NCBI GenBank assembly: GCA_028825045.1
Contig: JAPKAY010000018.1
Coordinates: 1-64,000 of the forward strand
DNA: 64,000 bases
Origin: Halioglobus sp.
GTDB taxonomy: Bacteria; Pseudomonadota; Gammaproteobacteria; Pseudomonadales; Halieaceae
Reading direction: 5' to 3'
The position numbers and the translations under genes were made by a program. Numbering within the stretch: position 1 is the stretch's first letter; each line of letters opens with the position of its first letter. The notes beneath the pieces are model-generated. The model saw only the letters and a program-made list of their open reading frames with translations, did no database searches and was not told where the DNA came from. Shown here one piece after another: positions 35,600-43,759 of the stretch.

Positions 35600-35731
35600 A
35601 ATATTTTTTGGGTTTAACGTAGTTGCACCAATAGCTCACCTTGCCTGCGCCTCACTGTACACGTCAGCCCAACCGCAAGGTGGGCACACGGTCTGATTAC
35701 ATAGGTTCTCGCTTGAGTCCGGCAGAAAGCC

Positions 35732-36178
35732 CTATGAGCGGGCTACTAATGTTGCGGCGGTGATACTGAAGACCACAGCATCCTCCTGGTTAAAAAGTTC
35801 CGAGGCATAAACTACGATACCTCGGTCTGGCTTACTGCTAGAAGGCCGTGCCGAATCAATCCTTGTTACACAACGTATGGTGTCACCAGCATAGATTGGT
35901 TTGTGGACTCGCATATTATCAAACCCAAGAGCAGCCAGTGCCTGAATAACCACACCGTTTTGCCACTGCGGACTTATGATAGAGAAGATCGAGAAAATGT
36001 GCGCTGAACATGCGGTCAGTCCGCCGAAAAAGGAGGCTTTCGCCGCTTCCTCGTCGATATGCCATGGCTGAGGGTCCCATTTGGAAGCGAATTCAATCAC
36101 TTCTTCCCGGGAAACTTCATAAGTGCCGCATTGAATAACTTCACCTACTTTGTGATCATCCAGGAAATATTTTTTCAA
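35732..36178 (-). CDS. MaoC-like hot-dog-fold dehydratase
   Basis: 148 residues with the single hot-dog fold of MaoC-type enoyl-CoA hydratases. The motif YEVSREEVIEFASKWDPQPWHIDEEAAKASFFGGLTACSAHIF is recognisable in its parts: FASKWDPQPWHID, with Asp and His as the hydratase pair, and FGGLTACSAH. Start is a TTG (36176-36178) with GAGG 9 nt upstream. Such proteins hydrate enoyl-CoA or related thioesters in degradation pathways. It converges with the alpha/beta hydrolase gene and lies downstream of the truncated epimerase. Confidence 0.82.
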   Translation of the reverse strand: MKKYFLDDHKVGEVIQCGTYEVSREEVIEFASKWDPQPWHIDEEAAKASFFGGLTACSAHIFSIFSIISPQWQNGVVIQALAALGFDNMRVHKPIYAGDTIRCVTRIDSARPSSSKPDRGIVVYASELFNQEDAVVFSITAATLVARS

Positions 36179-36309
36179 TGGAATTAACCTCGTTACGCCT
36201 ATCGGGGAATTTGACTACTTGTACCTGGGGCAGCGGCCAGAATCCAGGTGCCCCGCTCTTACCATCCACCTCAGCGTATCATCAAAGGTTGCCCGGTGAT
36301 TCCTCAGAC

Positions 36310-36750
36310 TCAGACCGCCTCAATCAGATCCGCTTGTTCTGTCCAGGTACTGTAGACGCCTGGCACTAAGAACCGTCCGCTACCACCCTCTTCCACCAGG
36401 GAACGGATAATAGCGGCCAGGTCGCGCACATCCAGATATTGCATGCCCCCATCATCGAAAATTTGAAAACCATTTTCAATGCGATGCTTCCTCGCCTTAC
36501 AGGAATCCGAAAGGATGGGATCATCGGGACCAATGATGCCGCCGGGATAAAGAATCGCAATCGGATGACCTTCTTCCTGGCGCGCACACAGATAAAGTTC
36601 AGCCTCGACTTTGCTCTGCCAGTAACGCATTTTTGAATACGTTGGCGGCGCATCAGGCGTTACCCTGCTACCGGTTTTACCAAAAATGGCAGTGATACTC
36701 GAAATACAGACGATACGCTTGATACCGGCTTTGATGGACAAGGAGAACAT
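36310..36750 (-). pseudogene. Truncated NAD-dependent epimerase/SDR fragment
   Basis: 146 codons that match only the middle of an extended SDR: IKRIVCISSITAIFG (beta-5 with the Ser), the Tyr-Lys region YSKMRYWQSKVEAELY, PIAILYPGGIIGPDDP and MQYLDVRDLAAII. The N-terminal Rossmann domain with GxxGxxG is absent; upstream the frame meets a stop inside the phosphotransferase gene 11 bp away. The C-terminal domain is also missing: after TEQADLIEAV two stops follow closely, then ITGQPL, which looks like the expected continuation. This reads as a decayed remnant left by deletion next to the phosphotransferase gene. Confidence 0.7.
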
Positions 36751-36761
36751 GGTGACTGCCT

Positions 36762-37811
36762 CTACTTATCCCTCAAAGCAGAGCGAATCGCCTCCACACT
36801 GCCCAGGCCATCAAGCGCAGTATGCAGACGTTCTAGCGATGCCTTTACATAGTTGACGGGCTGCCACTCATCGCCCATTGCCAGGGTGCATGTCGCTCCT
36901 ACCCAGACGTAGGCGGCATGCCACTGATACTGTGGCCACAACTCCTCCATAGGAGGAGCCGTCGTACCGTTCGCCGCCAATTGCTGGCGATAATAGTCTA
37001 CCATTTCACGGCCCCAGGCATGCTGGTCTTGGGGGGCCAACGTGCCCGCTAGAAAATAACCTACATCGCGCATACCCGGCGCCCGGGCCGCCACAGCCCA
37101 ATCCAGAAAACCGGGCTGTTCCTGGTCAAAAAACATATTGCCATCGTGCACATCGCCGTGAATCAGGGTTGGTGCACCGGTTTGCCATAGTTGGTGGATC
37201 GCGTCGAACTCAGCAAGGTATAGCTCAGCCATCGAGCGAAAGATGCTGTGCATAGAGTCGGCATGCACCTCCAACGCCCGGGCTACCAGTTGTGGCGCAA
37301 TCTCGTGCTGCATTAGCGGTTGCAGCCATGACAGATCAGTATCGAAGCGCGGCGATTCCCAGTAGCTGCTGTGCAACCGTGCGAAAGCGGCCAAAACCTG
37401 GCGGATATAGTCTTTCGAGTAACGATTTTTAGCATTGCGAAAAGTACAACCACTATCCTCCAAATGCTCAAGGAGCATAATGTACTCTTCTCCGGAGTCA
37501 TTACTGGCAGCGTAGTAGCAGTGTGGCACCCGCATGGGCACCTCGGCGCCCAACTGCTGGTAAAACAAAACCTCTCGTCGCCCCATACCAATAGCCCGCA
37601 CAAACTCTCGTTGCATGGGATCCGTCGGGGGAAGTTTGATAAAAAGACGATCTGGTAATTCTCCGCCGGACTCGCTCGTCAATTCGATAACTGCGCGTCC
37701 CGTGGTTCCGGAATTAGTATCCACCACCCTGACAGCGTCGATAGGAGTGTCCAGAACAGACGTGAGCCAATCGGCAGTGATGGCACCCGCGTTATCCGGA
37801 ATTAACGCCAT
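36762..37811 (-). CDS. Aminoglycoside-phosphotransferase-fold kinase-like protein
   Basis: 349-residue member of the APH/choline kinase superfamily. The Brenner motif is TLIHGDVHDGNMFFDQEQPG (catalytic Asp and Asn, about residue 215) with FLDWAVAARAPGMRDVGYFL as the metal-binding segment; the N-lobe has AVIELTSESGGELPDRLFIKLPP. Homologues occur near acyl-CoA and sterol catabolic genes in Proteobacteria and Actinobacteria and probably phosphorylate small metabolites rather than antibiotics. It carries direct-repeat box 7 about 100 bp upstream. Followed directly by the truncated epimerase. Confidence 0.83.
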   Translation of the reverse strand: MALIPDNAGAITADWLTSVLDTPIDAVRVVDTNSGTTGRAVIELTSESGGELPDRLFIKLPPTDPMQREFVRAIGMGRREVLFYQQLGAEVPMRVPHCYYAASNDSGEEYIMLLEHLEDSGCTFRNAKNRYSKDYIRQVLAAFARLHSSYWESPRFDTDLSWLQPLMQHEIAPQLVARALEVHADSMHSIFRSMAELYLAEFDAIHQLWQTGAPTLIHGDVHDGNMFFDQEQPGFLDWAVAARAPGMRDVGYFLAGTLAPQDQHAWGREMVDYYRQQLAANGTTAPPMEELWPQYQWHAAYVWVGATCTLAMGDEWQPVNYVKASLERLHTALDGLGSVEAIRSALRDK

Positions 37812-38156
37812 GAACTCGATCCTCGCATGTGACGCTTCGATAATTTTTTCTCGAACAGTAGCATTGGCAAAAACACTGAGTCCGATATTTTCGACTCAAC
37901 ATACACCCTTACAATTAATCGAACCTGAAGTTAGCACTCAACAGACCTAGACAGACTACAACACTGCACCACAGACAAAATATCGTTGACTTCACTAAAA
38001 GACCAATATAATCAGGGCGAGTCTAGAGTTACAATCCAGTTCGAAATACGGTGTTAAGACCAAATACACAACTGCATGTTAGATGCCCACTACCCATCTC
38101 CACATCGCGACACTCTGCCGTGGGCGTACTAGCATTAACTTTTGGAGATTCCCATC
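37812..38156. promoter_or_regulatory. Divergent control region between phosphotransferase and NTF2-like genes
   Basis: 345 bp with no convincing gene. It holds box 7 facing the phosphotransferase, and a degenerate 11-bp-spaced pair near 38030 (GTTACA / GTTCGA) facing the plus-strand gene that I do not count as a box. The region is AT-rich relative to the flanks, as expected of promoters. Confidence 0.5.
37914..37930 (-). promoter_or_regulatory. Direct-repeat box 7, facing the phosphotransferase gene
   Basis: On the minus strand CTTCAGGTTCGATTAAT: half-sites CTTCAG and ATTAAT with 11-bp period, 102 bp before the phosphotransferase start. Shares CTTCAGGTT with boxes 2 and 10. Confidence 0.5.
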
Positions 38157-38579
38157 ATGGCAATACCAACAAGAGAGGAACGATTAGCGCACGCGAAAAA
38201 ACACTGCGTGCTGTGGAATGCAGGCGAGAAGGAAGCGTGGATTAATTCCTGGCGAACGATTTGCAAGGGTGAGCTTTACATGCATGACCCAGTTGGAACC
38301 GAACTAAAATCTGGCTTCGATACCTGTCAGTCCGATACCTACGATACCTTTCAACCTCTTATTGATATGGAAATGGTGACGGTAAAGGTCAATGGCAATG
38401 AAATGGCCTGGGTAATCGAGAGTTACATTGAAAAAGACAGAAGCAAAGAACCCTTCATAAGCATTGAAACTTTTCGCTGGGAAGAAGATGGCACGTTGCA
38501 CATCAATACCTACTATGACATGCCAGAGACCATCGGCGTTGACGATGATCCGTACGAACATATACTGGGCAACAAATAG
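38157..38579 (+). CDS. NTF2-like (SnoaL-type) protein
   Basis: 140-residue small protein with an NTF2-like pattern: N-terminal helix (EERLAHAKKHCVLWNAGEKEAW, of which LAHAKKHCVLWNAG is the core), then strands with a TFQPLIDME and AWVIESYIEK and a final ISIETFRWEEDG. Start at the ATG 38157 with GGAG upstream. It lies alone on the plus strand between two minus-strand genes, convergent with the LLM oxidoreductase. Function unknown; family members include isomerases and cyclases. Confidence 0.75.
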   Translation: MAIPTREERLAHAKKHCVLWNAGEKEAWINSWRTICKGELYMHDPVGTELKSGFDTCQSDTYDTFQPLIDMEMVTVKVNGNEMAWVIESYIEKDRSKEPFISIETFRWEEDGTLHINTYYDMPETIGVDDDPYEHILGNK

Positions 38580-38596
38580 TTAGGACCGAACCGGGC

Positions 38597-39616
38597 TCAG
38601 TAGAATGTCGCTGCAATCTGCTCACTGTAGTACGCATTCTTTTCAGGCGAGAGCCCATAGAACGGCGTGGTCAGGGTGAATGAGTCGGCGATATCACTCA
38701 ATTCGGCGAAGCGCTTGCGCAACGCATCGGGTGGACCCACAAGGGCAATGGCCTCGACCATTTCATCCGGGCAAGCAGCCAGTATCACCTCCTGATCACC
38801 CGATTTTGAAGCCTCCTGCAGAGCCAGGTTCTCCTTACCGAATCCGATGTACTCGTAATACCGGTGATACTGAGCCATGGAGCCATACCAGGCGATGGTC
38901 TGTCTGGCATCATTGATCGCTTCTTTCTTGTCTGGATTCGGAGCACAGAACAGCCAGGGCTGCAGGTCAAAGTCCTCACGCTTCCTGTCGGCCCTGTCCA
39001 GACCAATTTTCAAATTTTTCTCCACCTGTTCGGTAATCCACTTGGCTGACCATATGGGATGCCCCGGCAGGCCGTCAGCCAACTCGCCTGCGGCCTGAAT
39101 GGATTTCTCGAACAAGGCAGGCATGTACAACGGAATATCGGTACGCAATGGGGGATTCAGATTCTTGAAATCTGATAGATCCAAATGGTAGTACTCGGTA
39201 TCGATCTTGCCGAGATTGCCCGTGTGGCCGTCCCGGATAATCATGCGGATAATGGACACCGCCTCGCGCAGATGTTGCAGCGGCTTGCCATACTCGACGC
39301 CGTACCAATTCTCGTTCCAATGCTTAATGCTTGGCCCAATACCAAGAACAGTTCTGCCGCCACTTATCAGGTCCAAATCGAGAGCTGAGCAGGCCGTTTC
39401 CAGTGGGCTGCGGGCAAACGCCAAGGCGATACCGGTGCCCAGTTTGAGATTGTCGCTGCACATAGCAGCCGCCGCCAGCGGCATGAAAGGTGCAGAATAC
39501 AGCTGCGGAGACCATATACCTTCCAAACCGGCGCTCTCGAGCAGGCGCACAGTAGGGTCCAGTACGTCTTTGGGCAGTGGAGGTATCAGGGCCCAAAGTT
39601 TATGCTTTTTCGCCAT
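38597..39616 (-). CDS. LLM-class (luciferase-like) flavin-dependent oxidoreductase
   Basis: 339-residue bacterial-luciferase/F420-type TIM-barrel protein: N-terminal LLESAGLEGIWSPQLY, LKLGTGIALAFARSPLETA (core GTGIALAFARSP), LISGGRTVLGIGPS and a long C-terminal helix region ending FYGLSPEKNAYY. These enzymes use FMNH2 or F420 for monooxygenation or oxidation. AAGGAG lies 9 nt before the ATG. Last gene of the thiolase-synthetase-saccharopine-DH-like-acyl-CoA DH-LLM run, consistent with hydroxylation or Baeyer-Villiger chemistry on a CoA-activated hydrophobic acid; cofactor choice is not certain. Confidence 0.83.
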   Translation of the reverse strand: MAKKHKLWALIPPLPKDVLDPTVRLLESAGLEGIWSPQLYSAPFMPLAAAAMCSDNLKLGTGIALAFARSPLETACSALDLDLISGGRTVLGIGPSIKHWNENWYGVEYGKPLQHLREAVSIIRMIIRDGHTGNLGKIDTEYYHLDLSDFKNLNPPLRTDIPLYMPALFEKSIQAAGELADGLPGHPIWSAKWITEQVEKNLKIGLDRADRKREDFDLQPWLFCAPNPDKKEAINDARQTIAWYGSMAQYHRYYEYIGFGKENLALQEASKSGDQEVILAACPDEMVEAIALVGPPDALRKRFAELSDIADSFTLTTPFYGLSPEKNAYYSEQIAATFY

Positions 39617-39662
39617 CCAGTTGTTCTCCTTAGCAATTCCAGCCTACAGATCCAATAAAGAG

Positions 39663-40892
39663 CTAAAGTAGCTCTTCATTGACCAGCATCCCCCCCCCTT
39701 TAATCGCTAACATTTCGTTGCATCCGTCGGCAATTAACCCGGCTCGAGCATCTCTCAATAATTTTTCCATAGGATATTCCTTGGTCATTCCGTTGCCTCC
39801 GAATATCTGCAAGGCGTCGGAACACACTTCGAAACCGAGCTGGGTTGTGGTCACTTTTGCAGCGGCTGACCCATGAAGAGCTGGAACTTCGGCGGTGGCA
39901 TTGAACTCGAGTACGCGGCGGATCAGTGCCCGTGAAAGCTCCAGTTTTCTGAACATGTGAAACAACCGGGACCGCACGCTCTGGTGCATAATTATGGCAA
40001 CGCCGCCTGCTTTGCGTTCGTGCGCGTACTCCAGTGCCAGCTCATAGGCGGCTCGTGTGTTCCCCAGCCAGGCAATAGCGACCAGTGGGTTTGCCTCGGC
40101 AAGTACGCGATAAACAAAATCCTGATAGGAATCGGGTCCAGCGAGGATATTGCCCGCCGGGACCTCTACATTATCAAAGAATATTTCGCCCTGGTTCAGA
40201 GTCCGGACGCCCATCTTTTCCAAAGGCTGCCCCCGGGTAACGCCAGGCGAGTTCAGGTCGACAATGAGGGCCACACCCGGGCGAGTCTCGCCATCCACTT
40301 CGACGTGGCAGAACAGTGCACAGACCTCAGCGGTAATGCCTCCGGAAACCCATGCGGATTTCTGGCCGTTGATGATCACTTTGTCACCCTCAATACGCGC
40401 TACACAGTTGGGACGACCATAACTCCCGTTTGGATGGCTCAGGGCACCATTGGCATCCAGCATATCTGTGCCGTGGTCCGGTTCCGTGATACCCCAGCAT
40501 CCCAGTTTGCCCTCGCAATACTCTGCCAGGTCCATCCGATCTGCCATTAGGGAGTAAAGTACGGGAAAAGCCGCAGTAAGAATCTGGCACGCCAGCCCAC
40601 AATCTCCCCAGGCCAACTCCTCAGAAGCGATGGCCAGTAGCTTGACACGCTCAGCCGGTTCCATATCCACCATCTCGGTAAGATTCAGACCCAAAGCTTT
40701 GGACTTTTCGATAACATCCCAAAGCTCAGACCCTTCGGCAACCATATCCGCTGCAGACAACTTGTCCAACCTTAAGCCCGCTGGTCGCATAACCTCTTTA
40801 GCAAACTTGTGACAGGCGTCCTGAAAGGCGCGCTCGGTTTCGTCAAGCGGCGCTTCCAGGCCGCTCAAGGGCAGCTCCATATAATTACTCAT
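39663..40892 (-). CDS. Acyl-CoA dehydrogenase family protein
   Basis: 409 residues with all three ACAD domains: N-terminal helices, the mid beta-domain (CWGITEPDHGTDM, then DKVIINGQKSAWVSGG), and the C-terminal helical bundle (QIFGGNGMTKEYPMEKLLRDARAG). At the place of the usual catalytic Glu (YEGT in medium-chain enzymes) the sequence reads LIADGCNEM, so an Asp may stand in or the base may lie elsewhere. AGGAG lies 10 nt before the ATG. It belongs to the minus-strand run that starts with the thiolase at 45.0 kb. Substrate is probably an unusual acyl-CoA rather than a straight-chain fatty acyl-CoA. Confidence 0.85.
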   Translation of the reverse strand: MSNYMELPLSGLEAPLDETERAFQDACHKFAKEVMRPAGLRLDKLSAADMVAEGSELWDVIEKSKALGLNLTEMVDMEPAERVKLLAIASEELAWGDCGLACQILTAAFPVLYSLMADRMDLAEYCEGKLGCWGITEPDHGTDMLDANGALSHPNGSYGRPNCVARIEGDKVIINGQKSAWVSGGITAEVCALFCHVEVDGETRPGVALIVDLNSPGVTRGQPLEKMGVRTLNQGEIFFDNVEVPAGNILAGPDSYQDFVYRVLAEANPLVAIAWLGNTRAAYELALEYAHERKAGGVAIIMHQSVRSRLFHMFRKLELSRALIRRVLEFNATAEVPALHGSAAAKVTTTQLGFEVCSDALQIFGGNGMTKEYPMEKLLRDARAGLIADGCNEMLAIKGGGMLVNEELL

Positions 40893-40986
40893 TTTGTAAA
40901 TACTCCTGAATTGCTGTTCTCAAGTGGCACTCCCTTGTCGAGCTCGCCCGTATAGGATAATCCGGCTTCGAACCGAAAAAGACTGG

Positions 40987-42105
40987 TTAGTAACTCGACC
41001 GATCAACGGTGCAGTGCAAACCGATATCCGACAGGTCCTGTATAAGATTTCGCGCGCCAAATGCTGTAGCCGGGGAAACAAAACCCTCCGCCTTTGCCTT
41101 GTTGGAAAGAATGCGCTGTACCGCAAAGGACGCCAGTGCTCCGGTCTGGCTGTACCCGCAGGTCGCCCACAGAGTCACACTCACGCCATCGGTGCTGCCA
41201 CGGCCATAGCAGGATATGGTGGTACGGTGTACGGCCGGGTGGTCCCTTGCGGGCTCCTCGGAGCAAAGCTCATCCGCCCATGCATTGGTAATCGCCTCCT
41301 GCTCATGAATCGTTTTACCGGTGTATTCCGCTTCAAACTTGTTCATGCAATCTACAACGGCCTGCATGACTACCTGGTTAGTGAAAGAGGTCAACACATT
41401 GCAATTGGCAACACGCTCATCACTGTTGTACCAAACTGGCTCCCCACCACCACTCCAGGGCAATGCCTTGAGTGTGCGGTGACGGCCGGGTAAGGCTACA
41501 TCGTAGGATGTTGCAGAAGGCCATGGCAGCAGCTCATTGTTCTCAAGGTAAAGCTGCGGCTGACAACACATACGCAGGAAAGAACGGGTGGATGCCTGGC
41601 TGGGCTCACCGTTAGGGCAATAAACAATATCCAGGGAATCGACACCTGGGGTTTCCAAGGCAATTTCAGCCGCCAGATTCCCAGCTGCCCACATCCAGGA
41701 ACATGCTGGCACCAACAACAGGCCGGCATCGGCATACGGCTGCCCATAGTGCTCTTCACAGAACAACATCCAGTCTTGCTCACCGGTGGTATCCAGATAG
41801 TGACACGCCGCCTTCAGGCTGGCCTTTACCACCACCTCGCAAAGCTGCATGAAGGGGCCAACCACGTTGTAGACGATCTTCTTCCCCGAAAACAGGGACG
41901 TTAAAGCATCGAGATCATGAGCCACCTCCACACATTGATAATCGAACCCCTTGAGCTCTGGCACTTTGGCCATCTCTGATTCCAGCCGCGCCTGACTACG
42001 ACCGGCAGCAATGAAAGGGATTCCCCGCTCGGCCAGTTGCCAGGCGATCAGCTTGCCGGTATAGCCGCTGGCGCCGTAAACCACTACTTCATAATTGCTG
42101 TTCAT
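40987..42105 (-). CDS. Saccharopine dehydrogenase-like / trans-acting enoyl-reductase-type protein
   Basis: 372 residues with an N-terminal Rossmann fold VVVYGASGYTGKLIAWQLAERG (core YGASGYTGKLIAWQLA, about residues 8-23) and a second region KKIVYNVVGPFMQLCEVVVKA typical of the saccharopine-dehydrogenase-like superfamily. The actinobacterial relatives are trans-acting enoyl reductases of lipid synthesis; proteobacterial ones are mostly uncharacterised. AGGA lies 9 nt before the ATG. The position between acyl-CoA synthetase and acyl-CoA dehydrogenase suggests an NAD(P)-linked reduction or oxidation in this catabolic pathway. Confidence 0.78.
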   Translation of the reverse strand: MNSNYEVVVYGASGYTGKLIAWQLAERGIPFIAAGRSQARLESEMAKVPELKGFDYQCVEVAHDLDALTSLFSGKKIVYNVVGPFMQLCEVVVKASLKAACHYLDTTGEQDWMLFCEEHYGQPYADAGLLLVPACSWMWAAGNLAAEIALETPGVDSLDIVYCPNGEPSQASTRSFLRMCCQPQLYLENNELLPWPSATSYDVALPGRHRTLKALPWSGGGEPVWYNSDERVANCNVLTSFTNQVVMQAVVDCMNKFEAEYTGKTIHEQEAITNAWADELCSEEPARDHPAVHRTTISCYGRGSTDGVSVTLWATCGYSQTGALASFAVQRILSNKAKAEGFVSPATAFGARNLIQDLSDIGLHCTVDRSSY

Positions 42106-42141
42106 TTTTTTATGTCCTATTGAATACTTCGGGGCTTAAGG

Positions 42142-43752
42142 TCATGCGCTCCTGCGCGAGTACACGGACGCCGTTTCTGACTGAAAGCCCTCCAGCAGAA
42201 AGCGCTCCTGGGGTTTTTCCGAGGCGGTCTTGGGAATCTTTTCTACAACGTGAATAAAATCAGGTATATGACTAGTCTCCAGCTGTCTTGTGCAGTGATC
42301 AAACAACAGATCGGCAGAGAAACTCCCGCTATCGGTTGGCACAACTGCAGCGACAATATTCTTCTCGCCGGGTGCGTTGTCTGCAGTGGCTACGCCATAG
42401 ACAAAAACATCTATGACCTCTTCTGACTCAGCCAGCACCTTTTCCAACAGGCCCTGACTGATGAAGTCTCCATTCTTGCGAATTCCGCCACCCTTGCGGA
42501 ACAGGAAGTACATCCAGCCTTCTTCGTCCATAGAGCCAATATCACCCATGCGTAACCAACCATCGACTACTTTTTTTGCCGTAGCTTCCTCATTCTTGTA
42601 GTACTTCACTACCGGTGCACTGCCATCAGCATTCTGGAAGATAATTTCGCCTGCTTCGCCCACGGGACACTCTTTGCCATCCTCATCAACTATTATGGCA
42701 ACCATACCGGGGGGCGGTTTTCCGATTGAACCAATCGGGCCCACCCCGGGTGGATTAGCGGTAAAGCCACCTTCCGCAGCACCGTAGAATTCATGTATCA
42801 CCACGCCGAAGCGATCCCTGAACGCACTCCAAATTTCCCGCGGCATCCCGGCACTGATCACCAAGCGCACCGGGTTTTTGAGATCATCGGCACGCGGCCG
42901 CTCGCTATAGACGGCGTTGGTCATACCACCGAGCAGATTGAACACCGTGCAATCGTATTTCCGCGTGATATCCCATAATCGGGATTTGGTGAATTTCCGG
43001 CTGATGACGCAGCGCATACCCGCATAAAGACTGCTACCCAGTGTGAGTAGCTGGGCATTCGCATGAGTCAGTGAAAGTCCAGTGTAGGGCCTGTCCGTCT
43101 CATTCAGTTGAAACAGGCCGTAGGCCATGACTGCGGTTCTCATCCGGGAATAGGGGCTGAGAATCGCTTTGGGGTCACCTGTTGTCCCGGAAGTAAACAA
43201 CATCTGCATGGGGCGGGTCTCGTCTGTGACGGCCACTGCTAACTCAGGAGAATCATTCACCAGAACATCGCCATAACGCTTAACTGATACAGTACTTCCC
43301 AGTGGCAGAGCAGGGAGTTCCCCTTCACCAACCAGCCAAATCCACTCCAGCCTCGGCAGCTTGTCGATTATCTCCAACAGAGCGGGAAGACAGAAATCAC
43401 CGCATACCACACCGCGACTCTCAGTGAATGAGAGCATGTAACTAAGCTTTCGCCCGCGGGAACGCGGATCGACAGGTACAAATACAGTCCCGGCAATTGA
43501 GGAACCGACCATCACATCAACGAACTCTGCTTCGTTATGCATGAAAATGGCAAACCGATCACCCAATTGCAATCCGTGAGCAATCAGGGATACGGCTACC
43601 GCCTGTCCGTTCTTCCATAACTGGCGATACGTCCTTACGGTCTCAACGAATTCACCCTGGGCGTCGGTATCAACAATCGTTACAACGTCCAGGTCCGGCT
43701 GGACCGCGGCGTGCCGTTTAACGATGTTCGCCAGAATCAGTTCAGTTCCCAT
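42142..43752 (-). CDS. AMP-dependent acyl-CoA synthetase/ligase
   Basis: 536-residue ANL-family enzyme that activates a carboxylic acid to its CoA thioester. Core motifs: the P-loop MLFTSGTTGDPKAILSP (about residue 180), FYGAAEGGF (A5), LRMGDIGSMDEEGWMYF (A7) and the C-terminal catalytic Lys in KIPKTASEKPQER (A10). AGGTGGA precedes the ATG, 7 bp after the thiolase stop, so translation is probably coupled. Second gene of the operon. Substrate acid unknown; the neighbours argue against ordinary fatty acids. Confidence 0.89.
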   Translation of the reverse strand: MGTELILANIVKRHAAVQPDLDVVTIVDTDAQGEFVETVRTYRQLWKNGQAVAVSLIAHGLQLGDRFAIFMHNEAEFVDVMVGSSIAGTVFVPVDPRSRGRKLSYMLSFTESRGVVCGDFCLPALLEIIDKLPRLEWIWLVGEGELPALPLGSTVSVKRYGDVLVNDSPELAVAVTDETRPMQMLFTSGTTGDPKAILSPYSRMRTAVMAYGLFQLNETDRPYTGLSLTHANAQLLTLGSSLYAGMRCVISRKFTKSRLWDITRKYDCTVFNLLGGMTNAVYSERPRADDLKNPVRLVISAGMPREIWSAFRDRFGVVIHEFYGAAEGGFTANPPGVGPIGSIGKPPPGMVAIIVDEDGKECPVGEAGEIIFQNADGSAPVVKYYKNEEATAKKVVDGWLRMGDIGSMDEEGWMYFLFRKGGGIRKNGDFISQGLLEKVLAESEEVIDVFVYGVATADNAPGEKNIVAAVVPTDSGSFSADLLFDHCTRQLETSHIPDFIHVVEKIPKTASEKPQERFLLEGFQSETASVYSRRSA

Positions 43753-43759
43753 CTTCCAC

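Noticed and set aside
35630..35690. CACCTTGC and GCAAGGTG pair as a terminator between convergent genes
   Set aside because: The arms are 8 bp with a loop of about 40 nt and no T-run, too weak for a terminator call.
36762..37811. Antibiotic-resistance aminoglycoside kinase
   Set aside because: The fold is shared but the context is catabolic, and the sequence resembles environmental APH-fold proteins, not resistance enzymes.
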